Under the pieces are notes generated by a model that was not told the DNA's origin, did no database searches, and saw only the letters and a list, made by a program, of their open reading frames with translations. This document shows, in pieces, positions 1 through 8,989 of a stretch of 64,000 nucleotides of DNA. Position 1 is the first letter of the stretch; every line of letters starts with the position of its first letter. Source of the stretch: Stutzerimonas stutzeri (lineage in GTDB: Bacteria > Pseudomonadota > Gammaproteobacteria > Pseudomonadales > Pseudomonadaceae); NCBI RefSeq assembly GCF_002890915.1, contig NZ_POUT01000010.1, positions 96,218 through 160,217 on the forward strand. The letters run 5' to 3'. A program made the position numbers and the translations under genes.

Positions 1-1178
1 AGCAACGGGTCGCCGAGCGTACCTGCGAGCTGCGCGATGCCCGTGACGCCGCCGAAGCGGCCAATCTGAGCAAGGACAAGTATCTGGCGGCGGCCAGCCA
101 TGACCTGCTGCAGCCGCTCAATGCCGCGCGCCTGCTGATCTCGACCCTGCGCGAGCGGGCATTGCCGAGCGAAGAGCTCAATCTGGTGGAGCGGGCCCAC
201 CAGGCGCTGGAGGGCGCCGAAGACCTGCTCACCGACCTGCTGGATATTTCCAAGCTGGACCAGAGCGCGATCAAGCCGGACGTCGACAGCTATCGCCTCG
301 ACGAGGTGTTGCTGCCACTGGTCTCCGAGTTCCAGCCGGTCGCTGCGGCGGCCGGCCTGCAGCTGGCGCATTACATCCCGCAGTGCGCGATCCGCAGCGA
401 TTTCCGCCTGCTGACGCGCATCCTGCGCAATTTCCTCAGCAACGCCTGCCGCTACACCGACCGCGGCCGGGTACTGCTCGGCGCGCGCCGGCGCGGCGAC
501 TCGCTGCGCATCGAGGTCTGGGACACCGGGCGCGGCATCGCCGCCGATCAGCTGCAATCGATCTTCCTCGAATTCAACCAGCTCAACGTCGAACGCGCGG
601 CCGAGCGGCGCGGAGTCGGGCTGGGCCTGGCGATCGTCGAGCGCATCGCCAACATGCTCGATTACCGCATCCAGGTACGTTCGCAGCCCGGACGCGGCTC
701 GGTGTTCAGCATCGAGGTGCCGCTCGCCGAGGGGCTGCCCCGTGGCGGCGGCGAGGTGCTGGTGAGCAAGCCGCAGTTGGGCGACCCGTTGCCCGGCCGG
801 CGCCTGCTGGTAGTCGACAACGAACTGAGCATCCTGCACAGCATGGCGGCGCTGCTTGGCCAGTGGGGCTGCGAGGTGCTGACGGCGACCGACGAGGCTG
901 CCGCGCTGGAAGCGTTGCAGGGGCGCGCCCCGGAGCTGATCCTGGCCGATTACCATCTCGACCGTGGCACGACCGGCTGGGAGGTGGCGCAGTCGTTGCG
1001 GGTGCGCTTCGGCCAGGCGATCCCGGTGGTCATGATCACCGCCGACCGCAGCGACCAGTGCCGTAAGCAATTGCAGGGCTTCGGCGTGCCGGTGCTGAAC
1101 AAACCGGTCAAGGCCGGTAAGATGCGCTCGGCGCTGAGCCACCTGCTCGGCGAAAAAACCGCTGCGCAACAGGCCTGA
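1..1178 (+). CDS. Hybrid sensor histidine kinase / response regulator, 3' part (5' end outside window)
   Basis: The open frame enters from the left edge (first full codon at base 3), so this is the C-terminal part (about 391 residues) of a longer protein. A HisKA H-box with the phosphoacceptor His in SHDLLQPLNAARL lies at about bases 100-145. It is followed by a HATPase_c domain with N-box NFLSNACRYT, G1 DTGRGIA and G2 GVGLGLAIVERIA. A C-terminal receiver domain begins RLLVVDNELS, with the likely phospho-Asp in LILADYHLD and the conserved Lys in LNKPVK. The H-box wording resembles the Pseudomonas NahK/ErcS'-type kinases; this is inference. The input domain is not visible, so the signal is unknown. 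It lies just upstream of, and on the same strand as, the metal efflux operon, but the 52-bp gap and separate start do not prove co-regulation. Confidence 0.85.
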   Translation, partial: QRVAERTCELRDARDAAEAANLSKDKYLAAASHDLLQPLNAARLLISTLRERALPSEELNLVERAHQALEGAEDLLTDLLDISKLDQSAIKPDVDSYRLDEVLLPLVSEFQPVAAAAGLQLAHYIPQCAIRSDFRLLTRILRNFLSNACRYTDRGRVLLGARRRGDSLRIEVWDTGRGIAADQLQSIFLEFNQLNVERAAERRGVGLGLAIVERIANMLDYRIQVRSQPGRGSVFSIEVPLAEGLPRGGGEVLVSKPQLGDPLPGRRLLVVDNELSILHSMAALLGQWGCEVLTATDEAAALEALQGRAPELILADYHLDRGTTGWEVAQSLRVRFGQAIPVVMITADRSDQCRKQLQGFGVPVLNKPVKAGKMRSALSHLLGEKTAAQQA

Positions 1179-1230
1179 ACCCGATCTCGATCAAGTATTC
1201 GGCTACTCACCCACGATTAAACTGCCTGCC

Positions 1231-1578
1231 ATGAAAACCCGCTTGCTGCTGTGCTTCCTGTTGCTGATCAGCCTCGTGCTTCCCGTCAAAGGGATGGCGG
1301 GCGCCGAGCTGGCCGCACAGCCGTGTTCCCTGCCGATGAGCGACCTGGATCAGGCCGCGCTGCACATGGACCACGCGGAGCATGGACAGCACGACACGCA
1401 AGATCACGACGGCAACCCGCTGTGCAAGAGCGGCCACCAGTGCAAGGTCGGCTGCCTGTTGCTGGTCGATATCCCCCAGGCCGATGCCGGCGTGGCATCG
1501 CCTAGCCTGACCACCTTTCATTCCGAATTCATTCCTGCGCGCAACTGCGCCGATGTCTGGCGCCCACCGCGCGCCTGA
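1231..1578 (+). CDS. Small exported His/Cys-rich protein preceding the metal efflux operon
   Basis: A 115-residue protein with a clear N-terminal signal or anchor (MKTRLLLCFLLLISLVLP). The mature part has a run of metal-ligand residues (HMDHAEHGQHDTQDHDG) and four Cys, including CKSGHQCKVGC. No enzyme fold is recognised. Its position 86 bp upstream of the outer-membrane channel gene, with a metal-efflux system downstream, suggests a periplasmic metal-binding or sensing accessory protein; this is inference from composition and context. Similar short His-rich proteins are common at the head of czc/cus operons. Transcription with the downstream genes is likely but unproven. Confidence 0.65.
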   Translation: MKTRLLLCFLLLISLVLPVKGMAGAELAAQPCSLPMSDLDQAALHMDHAEHGQHDTQDHDGNPLCKSGHQCKVGCLLLVDIPQADAGVASPSLTTFHSEFIPARNCADVWRPPRA

Positions 1579-1664
1579 TTCCTCTTCCTGACCGAACCGT
1601 CCATCGCCTTGCGATGGATGTCGCGCGTGCCTGCCAGGCACGCAGGACCCGAGGAATCTGAACC

Positions 1665-2915
1665 ATGAGATCCCGATTGTTGCGAAGACTTCGCACACAG
1701 GCCGGCCTGTCCGTGTGCGTGCTGCTGTTGCCGGCTGCCGCCAATGCGCTGAGTTTCGACGACGCCTTGCAAGTCGCCCAGCAGCAGGCACCTTCACTCC
1801 AAGCCGAAGCGGCCAAGCTGCAGGCCGCGCGCAGCGCCGCCGTGCCGGCCGGCGAACTGCCCGACCCGAAACTGCTGCTCGGCGTGCAGAGCGTGCCGAT
1901 CGAAGGTGCCAACCGCTGGAGCCTGGATCAGGACGGCATGACCATGGGCATGGTCGGGCTGATGCAGGAAATGCCCAACCGCGACAAGCGTCGCGCCCGT
2001 GTCGACGTGGCCCGGGCCGGCATCGAGCGCGCCGCGGCCGAGCGCGAGGTCGAGAGGTTGAACGTGCGCCAGGCGACGGCCCAGGCCTGGATCGCCACCC
2101 ATGCCATCGAGCGCAAGCTGCGGGCATTCGACGCCCTCTACGCAGAGAACCGCCTGCTCGCCGAAGCGGTGCAGGCACGCATCGCCGGAGGCCGTGGGAC
2201 GATCGCCGAGAGCGTGGTGCCGCGCCAGGAGGCGGCGCAACTCGCCGAGCGCGCCGACGAGCTGCGCCAGCAACGCCAGCAGGCGCGTGCGGCACTGGCG
2301 CGCTGGATCGGCGAGGCTGCCCGGCAACCGCTGGAGGGCGACATGCCGAACTGGCCGCTCGATACCCAGGCGCTGCAGCGACAGTTGAACAACCATCCGC
2401 AGCTGCAGGCCTTCGCACCGAGGACCGAACAGGCCCAGGCGCGCATCCGTGAGGCCACGGCCGACAAGCGGCCGGACTGGAGCTGGGAAGTCGACTACCT
2501 GCGCCGCGGACGCGAGTTCGGCGACATGGTCAACCTGACGTTCAGCTTCGACTTGCCGGTATTCCAAGGTTCGCGGCAGACCCCGCGTATCGCCGCCCGA
2601 CATGCCGAGCTGAACCAGCTGGAGGCCGAACGCGAGGCCCTGGAGCGCCAGTTCGCCGCACAACTGAGCAGCGACCTGGCCGAGCTGGAACGCCTGCAGC
2701 GCGCCCTGACGCGCAATCGCGAGGTGTTCCTGCCGTTGGCGCAGGAGCGTGCCGACCTGACCCTGGCCGGCTATCGCGCCGGTACCGGCGAGCTGGACGC
2801 GGTGTTGAGCGCGCGGCGCGAGCTGATCGAGACCCGCCTCAAGCAGATCGACCTCGAAGGCCTGCAGGCCATTGCTGCCAGCCGCCTGTATTTCGCCTAT
2901 GGAGACGCACGATGA
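1665..2915 (+). CDS. Outer-membrane efflux channel of heavy-metal RND system (CusC/CzcC-type, TolC family)
   Basis: A 416-residue protein with a signal peptide (about residues 1-28, ending ...PAAANA) followed by two long helical/coiled-coil OEP repeats (LSFDDALQVAQQQAPSL and later AQERADLTLAGYRAGTGELD). The second-repeat motif GYRAGTGELDAVL is typical of TolC-family channels. It would form the trimeric outer-membrane exit duct for the adaptor and pump encoded next. Its stop overlaps the adaptor ATG by 4 bp (ATGA), so translation is coupled. Length is normal for CzcC/CusC proteins. Metal specificity is set by the pump and adaptor, not by this gene. Confidence 0.88.
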   Translation: MRSRLLRRLRTQAGLSVCVLLLPAAANALSFDDALQVAQQQAPSLQAEAAKLQAARSAAVPAGELPDPKLLLGVQSVPIEGANRWSLDQDGMTMGMVGLMQEMPNRDKRRARVDVARAGIERAAAEREVERLNVRQATAQAWIATHAIERKLRAFDALYAENRLLAEAVQARIAGGRGTIAESVVPRQEAAQLAERADELRQQRQQARAALARWIGEAARQPLEGDMPNWPLDTQALQRQLNNHPQLQAFAPRTEQAQARIREATADKRPDWSWEVDYLRRGREFGDMVNLTFSFDLPVFQGSRQTPRIAARHAELNQLEAEREALERQFAAQLSSDLAELERLQRALTRNREVFLPLAQERADLTLAGYRAGTGELDAVLSARRELIETRLKQIDLEGLQAIAASRLYFAYGDAR

Positions 2916-4408
2916 ACCCGACTTTCTTCAAAACCAGCGTACTGGTCGCCCTGACGGCCGCACTGGGGATGGGCGGCGGCTACTGGCTGGCGCAGCAATC
3001 GCAGGCCGCGCCCCAGGACTTGCCGGCTGCCGCCCAGGGCGAGCGGAGCGTACTGTACTGGTACGACCCGATGGTCCCGCAGCAGAAGTTCGACCAGCCG
3101 GGCAAATCACCCTTCATGGACATGGAATTGGTGCCGCGTTACGCCGACGAGGCAGGCTCGTCGGGCACGCCGGCGGTCAGCATCGATGCGGCCGTCACCC
3201 GCAACCTCGGCGTGCGCCTGGCCAGCGTCAGCCGTGGCCAATTGAGCCGCCGCATCGAGGCGGTCGGCGTACTCGATTTCAACGCGCGTGACGTGGCGTT
3301 GGTGCAGGCGCGGGCAGCCGGTTTCGTCGAGCGCGTCTATCAGTTGGCACCGGGAGACGTGCTGGAGGCGGGGGCGCCGCTGGTGGACCTGTTGATCCCG
3401 GAATGGGTGGCCGTGCAGGAAGAATTCCTCGCCGTGCGGCGCATCGGCGAGCCCGCGCTGCTGGATGCAGCGCGGCAGCGCCTGCGCCTGGCCGGAATGC
3501 CGGCGGAGACGATTCGCCAACTGGAGCGCTCGGGCAGGGTGAATGCGCAGCAGACCGTGCGCGTGCCCATCGGCGGTGTGCTGCAGACGCTCGATGTGCG
3601 CCAGGGCATGAGCGTCGCGGCCGGCGCGCCGCTGGCGCGGCTCAACGGCCTGGACAGCGTCTGGCTCGAGGTGGCGGTGCCGGAGGCCCAGGCCGGGGCC
3701 ATTCGCAGCGGCCAGGCGGTGACCGCCTACCTGCCGGCACTGGCCGGCGAGGCCGTGCCGGGCACGATCACGGCGGTACTGCCCGAAGCCAGCGCAGCCA
3801 GCCGCACCCTGCGTGTCAGGGTGGAGCTGCCCAATGGCGACGGTCGCCTGCGGCCGGGGCTCACGGCGCGGGTGGAGTTGACCGACCGCCAGGAAGGCCG
3901 CGTGCTGCTGGTACCCAGCGAGGCGGTCATCCGTACCGGCAAGCGCGCCCTGGTGATGCTTGCCGAAGCCGGCGGCCGTTATCGCCCGGTGGACGTGCGG
4001 ATCGGCGCCGACAGCGGTAGCCAGACCGAAATCCTCGATGGCCTGGAGGAGGGCCAGCAGGTGGTCGCCTCGGGGCAGTTCCTCATCGACTCCGAAGCCA
4101 GCCTGCGTGGCATCACCGCGGCCCCGGCCGGCGAACCGATGCCCGCCGAGCCGACCCACGAGCATGCGCTGGCGCCGGCGCTGCATGAGGCCGAAGGGCG
4201 CATCGTCGAGCTCGCCGAGCAAAGCGTGAAGATCGCCCACGGGCCGTTCAGGACGCTGGGCATGCCCGGCATGACCATGCGCTTCGCGGTCGCCAACCCG
4301 CACCTGCTGCACGGCGCCAAGGTCGACGACCGGGTGCGCTTCGCCGTCCGCGAAACGGGGGCCGGGCTGCTGGTCGAGCAACTGCAGGTCGAGGAGCAGC
4401 AGCCATGA
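2912..4408 (+). CDS. Periplasmic adaptor of heavy-metal RND pump with HMBD and C-terminal CusF-like domain (CusB-type)
   Basis: A 498-residue membrane fusion protein. An N-terminal anchor (residues 8-28) is followed by a heavy-metal-binding domain at about 47-78 (YWYDPMVPQ..., FMDMELVP), the Met-containing module typical of CusB-like adaptors. The central barrel-sandwich and beta-barrel domains follow. The last 80 or so residues (from about 415) read as a CusF-like metallochaperone fold, with the Met-rich signature GMPGMTMRF after a conserved EGRIVELAEQSVKIAH start. In Escherichia coli CusF is a separate gene; here it is fused to the adaptor. This favours Cu(I)/Ag(I) over zinc/cobalt. ATGA overlaps with both neighbours show a tight operon. 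Confidence 0.88.
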   Translation: MNPTFFKTSVLVALTAALGMGGGYWLAQQSQAAPQDLPAAAQGERSVLYWYDPMVPQQKFDQPGKSPFMDMELVPRYADEAGSSGTPAVSIDAAVTRNLGVRLASVSRGQLSRRIEAVGVLDFNARDVALVQARAAGFVERVYQLAPGDVLEAGAPLVDLLIPEWVAVQEEFLAVRRIGEPALLDAARQRLRLAGMPAETIRQLERSGRVNAQQTVRVPIGGVLQTLDVRQGMSVAAGAPLARLNGLDSVWLEVAVPEAQAGAIRSGQAVTAYLPALAGEAVPGTITAVLPEASAASRTLRVRVELPNGDGRLRPGLTARVELTDRQEGRVLLVPSEAVIRTGKRALVMLAEAGGRYRPVDVRIGADSGSQTEILDGLEEGQQVVASGQFLIDSEASLRGITAAPAGEPMPAEPTHEHALAPALHEAEGRIVELAEQSVKIAHGPFRTLGMPGMTMRFAVANPHLLHGAKVDDRVRFAVRETGAGLLVEQLQVEEQQP

Positions 4409-7400
4409 TCGCCATGCTGATTCGCTGGTCGGTGACGAACCGGCTGCTGGTGCTACTGGCGACCCTGCTGCTGTCCGCCGTGGGCGTCTGGGCGCTGCGC
4501 AGCACGCCGATCGATGCGCTGCCGGACCTGTCCGACGTGCAGGTGATCATCCGCACGCCGTATCCGGGCCAGGCGCCGCAGATCGTCGAGAACCAGGTGA
4601 CCTATCCGCTGACCACCACCATGCTCTCGGTGCCGGGGGCGAAGACCGTGCGCGGTTATTCGTTCTTCGGCGACAGCTACGTCTACGTGCTGTTCGAGGA
4701 CGGCACCGACCTGTACTGGGCGCGCTCGCGGGTGCTGGAATACCTCAGCCAGGTGCAGGCCCGGCTGCCGGCCGGTGCCAAGCCGGCGCTCGGCCCGGAT
4801 GCCACCGGCGTCGGCTGGATCTACCAGTACGCGCTGGTCGATCGCAGCGGCAGGCATGACCTGGCGCAACTGCGCAGCCTGCAGGACTGGTTCCTCAAGT
4901 ACGAGTTGATCACGCTGCCCAACGTGGCGGAGGTCGCCACCATCGGTGGCATGGTCAAGCAGTACCAGGTCGTGCTCGATCCGCTGAAGATGGCCAGCCT
5001 CGGCGTGACCCAGGCCCAGGTGGTCGCGGCCATCGGCCTGGCCAACCAGGAAACCGGTGGCGCCGTGCTCGAACTGGCGGAAACCGAGTACATGGTGCGT
5101 GCCTCCGGCTACCTGCAGACGCTCGACGACTTCCGCCGCATCCCGCTGCAGCTCAGCGCGGGCGGCGTGCCGGTGACCCTGGGCGACGTCGCGCACCTCC
5201 AGCTCGGCCCGGAGATGCGCCGCGGCATCGCTGAACTCGACGGCGAGGGGGAGACCGTCGGCGGCGTGGTGATCCTGCGCAGCGGCAAGAATGCGCGGGA
5301 GACCCTTGCCGCCGTGCACGCCAAGCTGGAGGAGCTGAAGACCAGCCTGCCGGCGGGCGTCGAGATCGTCACCACCTACGATCGCAGCCAGCTGATCGAC
5401 CGCGCCGTGGAGAACCTCAGCTTCAAGTTGCTGGAGGAGTTCGTCGTCGTCGCGCTGGTCTGCGGCTTGTTCCTCTGGCACCTGCGTTCCTCGCTGGTGG
5501 CCATCGTCTCGCTGCCGATCGGCGTGCTGATCGCCTTCGCGGTGATGCGCTACCAGGGCATCAACGCCAACATCATGTCGCTCGGCGGCATCGCCATCGC
5601 CATCGGTGCCATGGTCGATGCGGCGGTGGTGATGATCGAGAACGCCCACAAGAAGGCCGAGGCTTGGCGCCACGCCAACCCGGGCAGGGCGCTGGCGGGC
5701 GAGGAGCACTGGCGGGTGATGACGGATGCGGCGCAGGAGGTGGGGCCGGCACTGTTCTTCTGCCTGCTGATCATCACCCTGTCGTTCATCCCGGTGTTCA
5801 CCCTCGAGGCGCAGGAGGGCCGCCTGTTCGGCCCGCTGGCCTTCACCAAGACCTATGCCATGGCCGCGGCGGCCGGGCTCTCGGTGACCCTGGTGCCGGT
5901 GCTGATGGGCTACTGGATTCGCGGCCGGCTGCCGGACGAGGCGCGCAACCCGCTCAATCACGGACTGATCCGCCTCTACCGGCCGGCCCTGGAGGCGGTG
6001 CTGGCGCATCCGCAAGCCACCATCGCCGTGGCGCTGCTGCTGCTCGCCACCACGCTGTGGCCGATCTCCCGGCTGGGTGGCGAATTCCTGCCGCCGATGG
6101 ACGAGGGCGACCTGCTCTACATGCCGTCGGCACTGCCGGGGCTTTCCGCGCAGAAGGCCGCGCAGCTGCTGCAGCAGACCGACCGCATGATCCGCACGGT
6201 GCCGGAAGTCGAAACGGTGTTCGGCAAGGCCGGGCGCGCCGACTCGGCTACCGATCCGGCGCCGCTGGAGATGTTCGAGACCACCATCCGCTTCAAGCCG
6301 CGCGATCAGTGGCGCGCGGGCATGAGCCCGGAAAGGCTGGTCGAGGAACTGGACCGCGCAGTGCAGGTGCCGGGCCTGACCAATATCTGGATTCCGCCGA
6401 TCCGCAACCGCATCGACATGCTCGCCACCGGGATCAAGAGCCCGATCGGGGTGAAGATCGCCGGGGCCAGCCTGGAGGAGATCGACCGCATCAGCCGGCA
6501 GGTGGAGGCCGTGGCCAAGGACGTACCGGGCGTCAGCTCGGCGCTGGCCGAACGGCTGGTGGGCGGGCGCTATATCGACATCGACATCGATCGCCAGGAT
6601 GCCGCGCGCTACGGGTTGAATATCGCCGATGTGCAGGCCATCGTCGCCGGCGCCATCGGGGGCCAGGCCATCGGCGAAACGGTGGAGGGGCTGGCGCGCT
6701 ACCCGATCAGCGTGCGCTATCCGCGTGAATGGCGCGACTCGCCGCAGGCGCTGGAACAGTTGCCGATCCTGACGCCGCAGGGCGGGCAGATCACGCTGGG
6801 CAGCGTGGCGCGGGTCCGGGTCAGCGACGGACCGCCGATGCTGCGCAGCGAGAATGCGCGACTGGCCGGCTGGGTGTATGTCGACGTGCGCGGGCGCGAC
6901 ATCGCCTCGGTGGTCGCCGATCTGCGCCAGGCGGTCAGCGCCAACGTCGAGTTGCTGCCGGGCATGAGCCTGAGCTATTCGGGCCAGTTCGAATTCCTCG
7001 AACGCGCCAATGCCCGGCTCAAGCTGGTGGTCCCGGCCACGCTGCTGATCATCTTCGTGCTGCTCTATCTGACCTTCGGCCGCTTCGACGAGGCGCTGCT
7101 GATCATGCTGACGCTGCCGTTCGCGCTCACCGGCGGGGTGTGGTTCCTTTACCTGATGGGCTTCAACCTGTCGGTGGCCACCGGCGTCGGCTTCATCGCC
7201 TTGGCCGGGGTGGCCGCGGAGTTCGGCGTGATCATGCTGCTCTACCTGAAGAATGCCTGGGCCGAGCGCCAGCAGGCCGGGGGACATGGCGAGGCGGCGC
7301 TGTGCGAGGCCATTCGCGAGGGCGCGGTGCAACGGGTACGGCCCAAGGCGATGACCGTGGCGGTGATCGTCGCCGGCCTGCTGCCCATCCTCTGGGGCGC

Positions 7401-7551
7401 CGGGACCGGCAGCGAGGTGATGAGCCGCATCGCCGCGCCGATGGTCGGCGGCATGCTCAGCGCACCGCTGCTGTCATTGTTCGTGATTCCGGCGGCCTAC
7501 CGGCTGATGCGGCGCCGGGGCGGCGTTGTACGCCGTCCCGAGGCTAGGTGA
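4405..7551 (+). CDS. Heavy-metal efflux RND inner-membrane pump (CusA/SilA-type)
   Basis: A 1048-residue protein with the RND layout: TM1 near the N-terminus (LLVLLATLLLSAVGVWAL), a large periplasmic loop, TM2-6, a second periplasmic loop and TM7-12. The charged transmembrane segment SLGGIAIAIGAMVDAAVVMIEN carries the conserved Asp/Glu used for proton relay in HME-RND pumps. PYPGQAPQIVENQVTYPL near residue 52 is a family hallmark. It pumps metal ions from the periplasm or cytoplasm through the channel encoded upstream, driven by protons. The start overlaps the adaptor stop by 4 bp. The fused CusF domain in the adaptor suggests monovalent copper or silver; specificity is inferred. Confidence 0.92.
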   Translation: MIAMLIRWSVTNRLLVLLATLLLSAVGVWALRSTPIDALPDLSDVQVIIRTPYPGQAPQIVENQVTYPLTTTMLSVPGAKTVRGYSFFGDSYVYVLFEDGTDLYWARSRVLEYLSQVQARLPAGAKPALGPDATGVGWIYQYALVDRSGRHDLAQLRSLQDWFLKYELITLPNVAEVATIGGMVKQYQVVLDPLKMASLGVTQAQVVAAIGLANQETGGAVLELAETEYMVRASGYLQTLDDFRRIPLQLSAGGVPVTLGDVAHLQLGPEMRRGIAELDGEGETVGGVVILRSGKNARETLAAVHAKLEELKTSLPAGVEIVTTYDRSQLIDRAVENLSFKLLEEFVVVALVCGLFLWHLRSSLVAIVSLPIGVLIAFAVMRYQGINANIMSLGGIAIAIGAMVDAAVVMIENAHKKAEAWRHANPGRALAGEEHWRVMTDAAQEVGPALFFCLLIITLSFIPVFTLEAQEGRLFGPLAFTKTYAMAAAAGLSVTLVPVLMGYWIRGRLPDEARNPLNHGLIRLYRPALEAVLAHPQATIAVALLLLATTLWPISRLGGEFLPPMDEGDLLYMPSALPGLSAQKAAQLLQQTDRMIRTVPEVETVFGKAGRADSATDPAPLEMFETTIRFKPRDQWRAGMSPERLVEELDRAVQVPGLTNIWIPPIRNRIDMLATGIKSPIGVKIAGASLEEIDRISRQVEAVAKDVPGVSSALAERLVGGRYIDIDIDRQDAARYGLNIADVQAIVAGAIGGQAIGETVEGLARYPISVRYPREWRDSPQALEQLPILTPQGGQITLGSVARVRVSDGPPMLRSENARLAGWVYVDVRGRDIASVVADLRQAVSANVELLPGMSLSYSGQFEFLERANARLKLVVPATLLIIFVLLYLTFGRFDEALLIMLTLPFALTGGVWFLYLMGFNLSVATGVGFIALAGVAAEFGVIMLLYLKNAWAERQQAGGHGEAALCEAIREGAVQRVRPKAMTVAVIVAGLLPILWGAGTGSEVMSRIAAPMVGGMLSAPLLSLFVIPAAYRLMRRRGGVVRRPEAR

Positions 7552-7562
7552 CCTTTAGCACC

Positions 7563-7621
7563 GTAGGAGCCAGCTTGCTGGCGATGGGTGGTGACAGCAT
7601 CGCCAGCAAGCCGGCTCCTAC
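7563..7621. repeat. REP-type palindrome (Pseudomonas repetitive extragenic palindrome)
   Basis: Two 24-bp arms at 7563-7586 and 7598-7621 are nearly perfect inverted copies (single mismatch region near CAGC/CCGGC) around an 11-nt loop. The ends read GTAGGAGCC / GGCTCCTAC, the usual boundary of Pseudomonas REP sequences. It sits 11 bp after the RND pump stop codon and probably also acts as a transcript end or stabiliser. Confidence 0.85.
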
Positions 7622-7691
7622 AGGTCCGGTGTGTGCCCGGTGAGCGATGTACGGCGGCTATAGTGTCGGCAAAGCCACCGAGGGCACGAAG

Positions 7692-7982
7692 ATGACGCGA
7701 CTCTGCATCGCCATGATCATCCTGCTGTTCCCCCTGGCCACGGCGCTGGCCAGGGAGGAGGGCAGCGGCGCGCCCGGTACGCCGACGCCGCGCCCCTATA
7801 CCGACCCGGGGCCACCACGCCCGACCACCTTGCCGTCGGCCAAGCCACCCTTGCTGCCTGCACTGCCGCCGGCGCGTGGCAACGAGCGCCAGCCGACACT
7901 GCCCGGGCTCGAGCGGCAACCGCCGCAACCGCGTCCCGCACCGACCCGACCACCGCTGGACAACGACCGCGTGCGGCGCTGA
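7692..7982 (+). CDS. Small Pro-rich exported protein of unknown function
   Basis: A 96-residue protein starting at an ATG that gives a clean signal peptide (MTRLCIAMIILLFPLATALA). An in-frame ATG 45 bp upstream would add 15 residues without a helpful signal. The mature part is low-complexity and Pro/Arg-rich (PGTPTPRPYTDPGPP, RQPPQPRPAPTRPP), probably unstructured and periplasmic. No family is recognised. It stands alone between the REP palindrome and the convergent arcC. Confidence 0.5.
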   Translation: MTRLCIAMIILLFPLATALAREEGSGAPGTPTPRPYTDPGPPRPTTLPSAKPPLLPALPPARGNERQPTLPGLERQPPQPRPAPTRPPLDNDRVRR

Positions 7983-8045
7983 CGGTCACCAAGGTCTGCG
8001 CTATGCGCAGAACTGAAACGGCAACAGCCCCTGGCGAACGCCTGC

Positions 8046-8975
8046 TCAGCGGTAGCGGAGACCCGCTCCGGCCAGGCTGACGCGGGTTCCCGCGGCACCG
8101 CGGACAATCGCCTCGATATCCGCCAGCGCCCCGATCACCGCATCCTTGCCGGTATGCCGGACGAACTCGCAGGCCGCCTGGACCTTCGGCCCCATGGAGC
8201 CGGCGGCGAAGGGTAGTCGCTCCAGTTCGTCGGGATGGGCGTGGGCGATGGCCTTCCGTGCCGGCGTGCCCCAATCCACATAGGCGCCGTCGACGTCGGT
8301 GGCGATCAGCAGCAGCTCGGCCTGCAGCTCCTCGGCCAGCAGTGCCGAGCAGAGGTCCTTGTCGATCACCGCCTCGATGCCGTGCAGCTTGTGCTGTTCG
8401 TCGTAGACCGTCGGAATGCCGCCTCCGCCTGCGCAGATCACCACGCAACCGCGCTCCAGCAACCACTGCACCGGGCGGATCTCGAAGATACGCCGGGGCC
8501 GCGGGCTCGGTACCACGCGGCGGAAATGCTCGCCGTCGGCGGCCATGCTCCAGCCTTTTTCCGCGCCCAGGCGTTGGGCCTCCTCATGGCTGTAGACCGG
8601 GCCGATGGGTTTGCTCGGCGCGGCGAAGGCCGGGTCGCCGGCATCCACTTCGACCTGGGTCAGCAGGGTGGCGAAGGGCGTTTCGGCCGGCAGCAGGTTG
8701 CCCAGTTCCTGCTCGATCATGTAGCCGATCATGCCCTCGGTCTGCGCGCCGAGCACATCCAGCGGGTAGGCGCCGTCCGGGTCGTAGGCGGCGCCCTGCA
8801 GGGCCAGCAGGCCGACCTGCGGGCCGTTGCCGTGGGCGATCACCAACTGGTTGCCGGCTGCTACCAGCGCGATCTGGCGGCAGGCGAGCTGCACGTTCTC
8901 GCGCTGTCTGTCGGCGGTCTGCGGTTCGCCGCGACGCAGCAGGGCGTTGCCGCCCAGGGCTATGACGATGCGCAT
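8046..8975 (-). CDS. arcC: Carbamate kinase (arginine deiminase pathway)
   Basis: A 309-residue amino-acid-kinase-fold enzyme that transfers phosphate from carbamoyl phosphate to ADP, yielding ATP, ammonia and CO2. Visible hallmarks are the N-terminal ALGGNALL, HGNGPQVG, the central CAGGGGIPTV and the ATDVDGAYVDWG nucleotide region; GSMGPKVQAA lies near the C-terminus. Start chosen at MRIVIALGGN, with GGAG seven bases upstream; the longer frame continues back into arcB. Last gene of arcDABC, 14 bp after arcB. Confidence 0.95.
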   Translation of the reverse strand: MRIVIALGGNALLRRGEPQTADRQRENVQLACRQIALVAAGNQLVIAHGNGPQVGLLALQGAAYDPDGAYPLDVLGAQTEGMIGYMIEQELGNLLPAETPFATLLTQVEVDAGDPAFAAPSKPIGPVYSHEEAQRLGAEKGWSMAADGEHFRRVVPSPRPRRIFEIRPVQWLLERGCVVICAGGGGIPTVYDEQHKLHGIEAVIDKDLCSALLAEELQAELLLIATDVDGAYVDWGTPARKAIAHAHPDELERLPFAAGSMGPKVQAACEFVRHTGKDAVIGALADIEAIVRGAAGTRVSLAGAGLRYR

Positions 8976-8989
8976 GCTGTGCCTCCGCT

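Noticed and set aside
4453..7332. Very long reverse-strand open frame (959 codons) opposite the RND pump
   Set aside because: It mirrors the high-GC pump gene in the antisense frame; its translation is His/Gln/Arg-rich low-complexity sequence with no domain.
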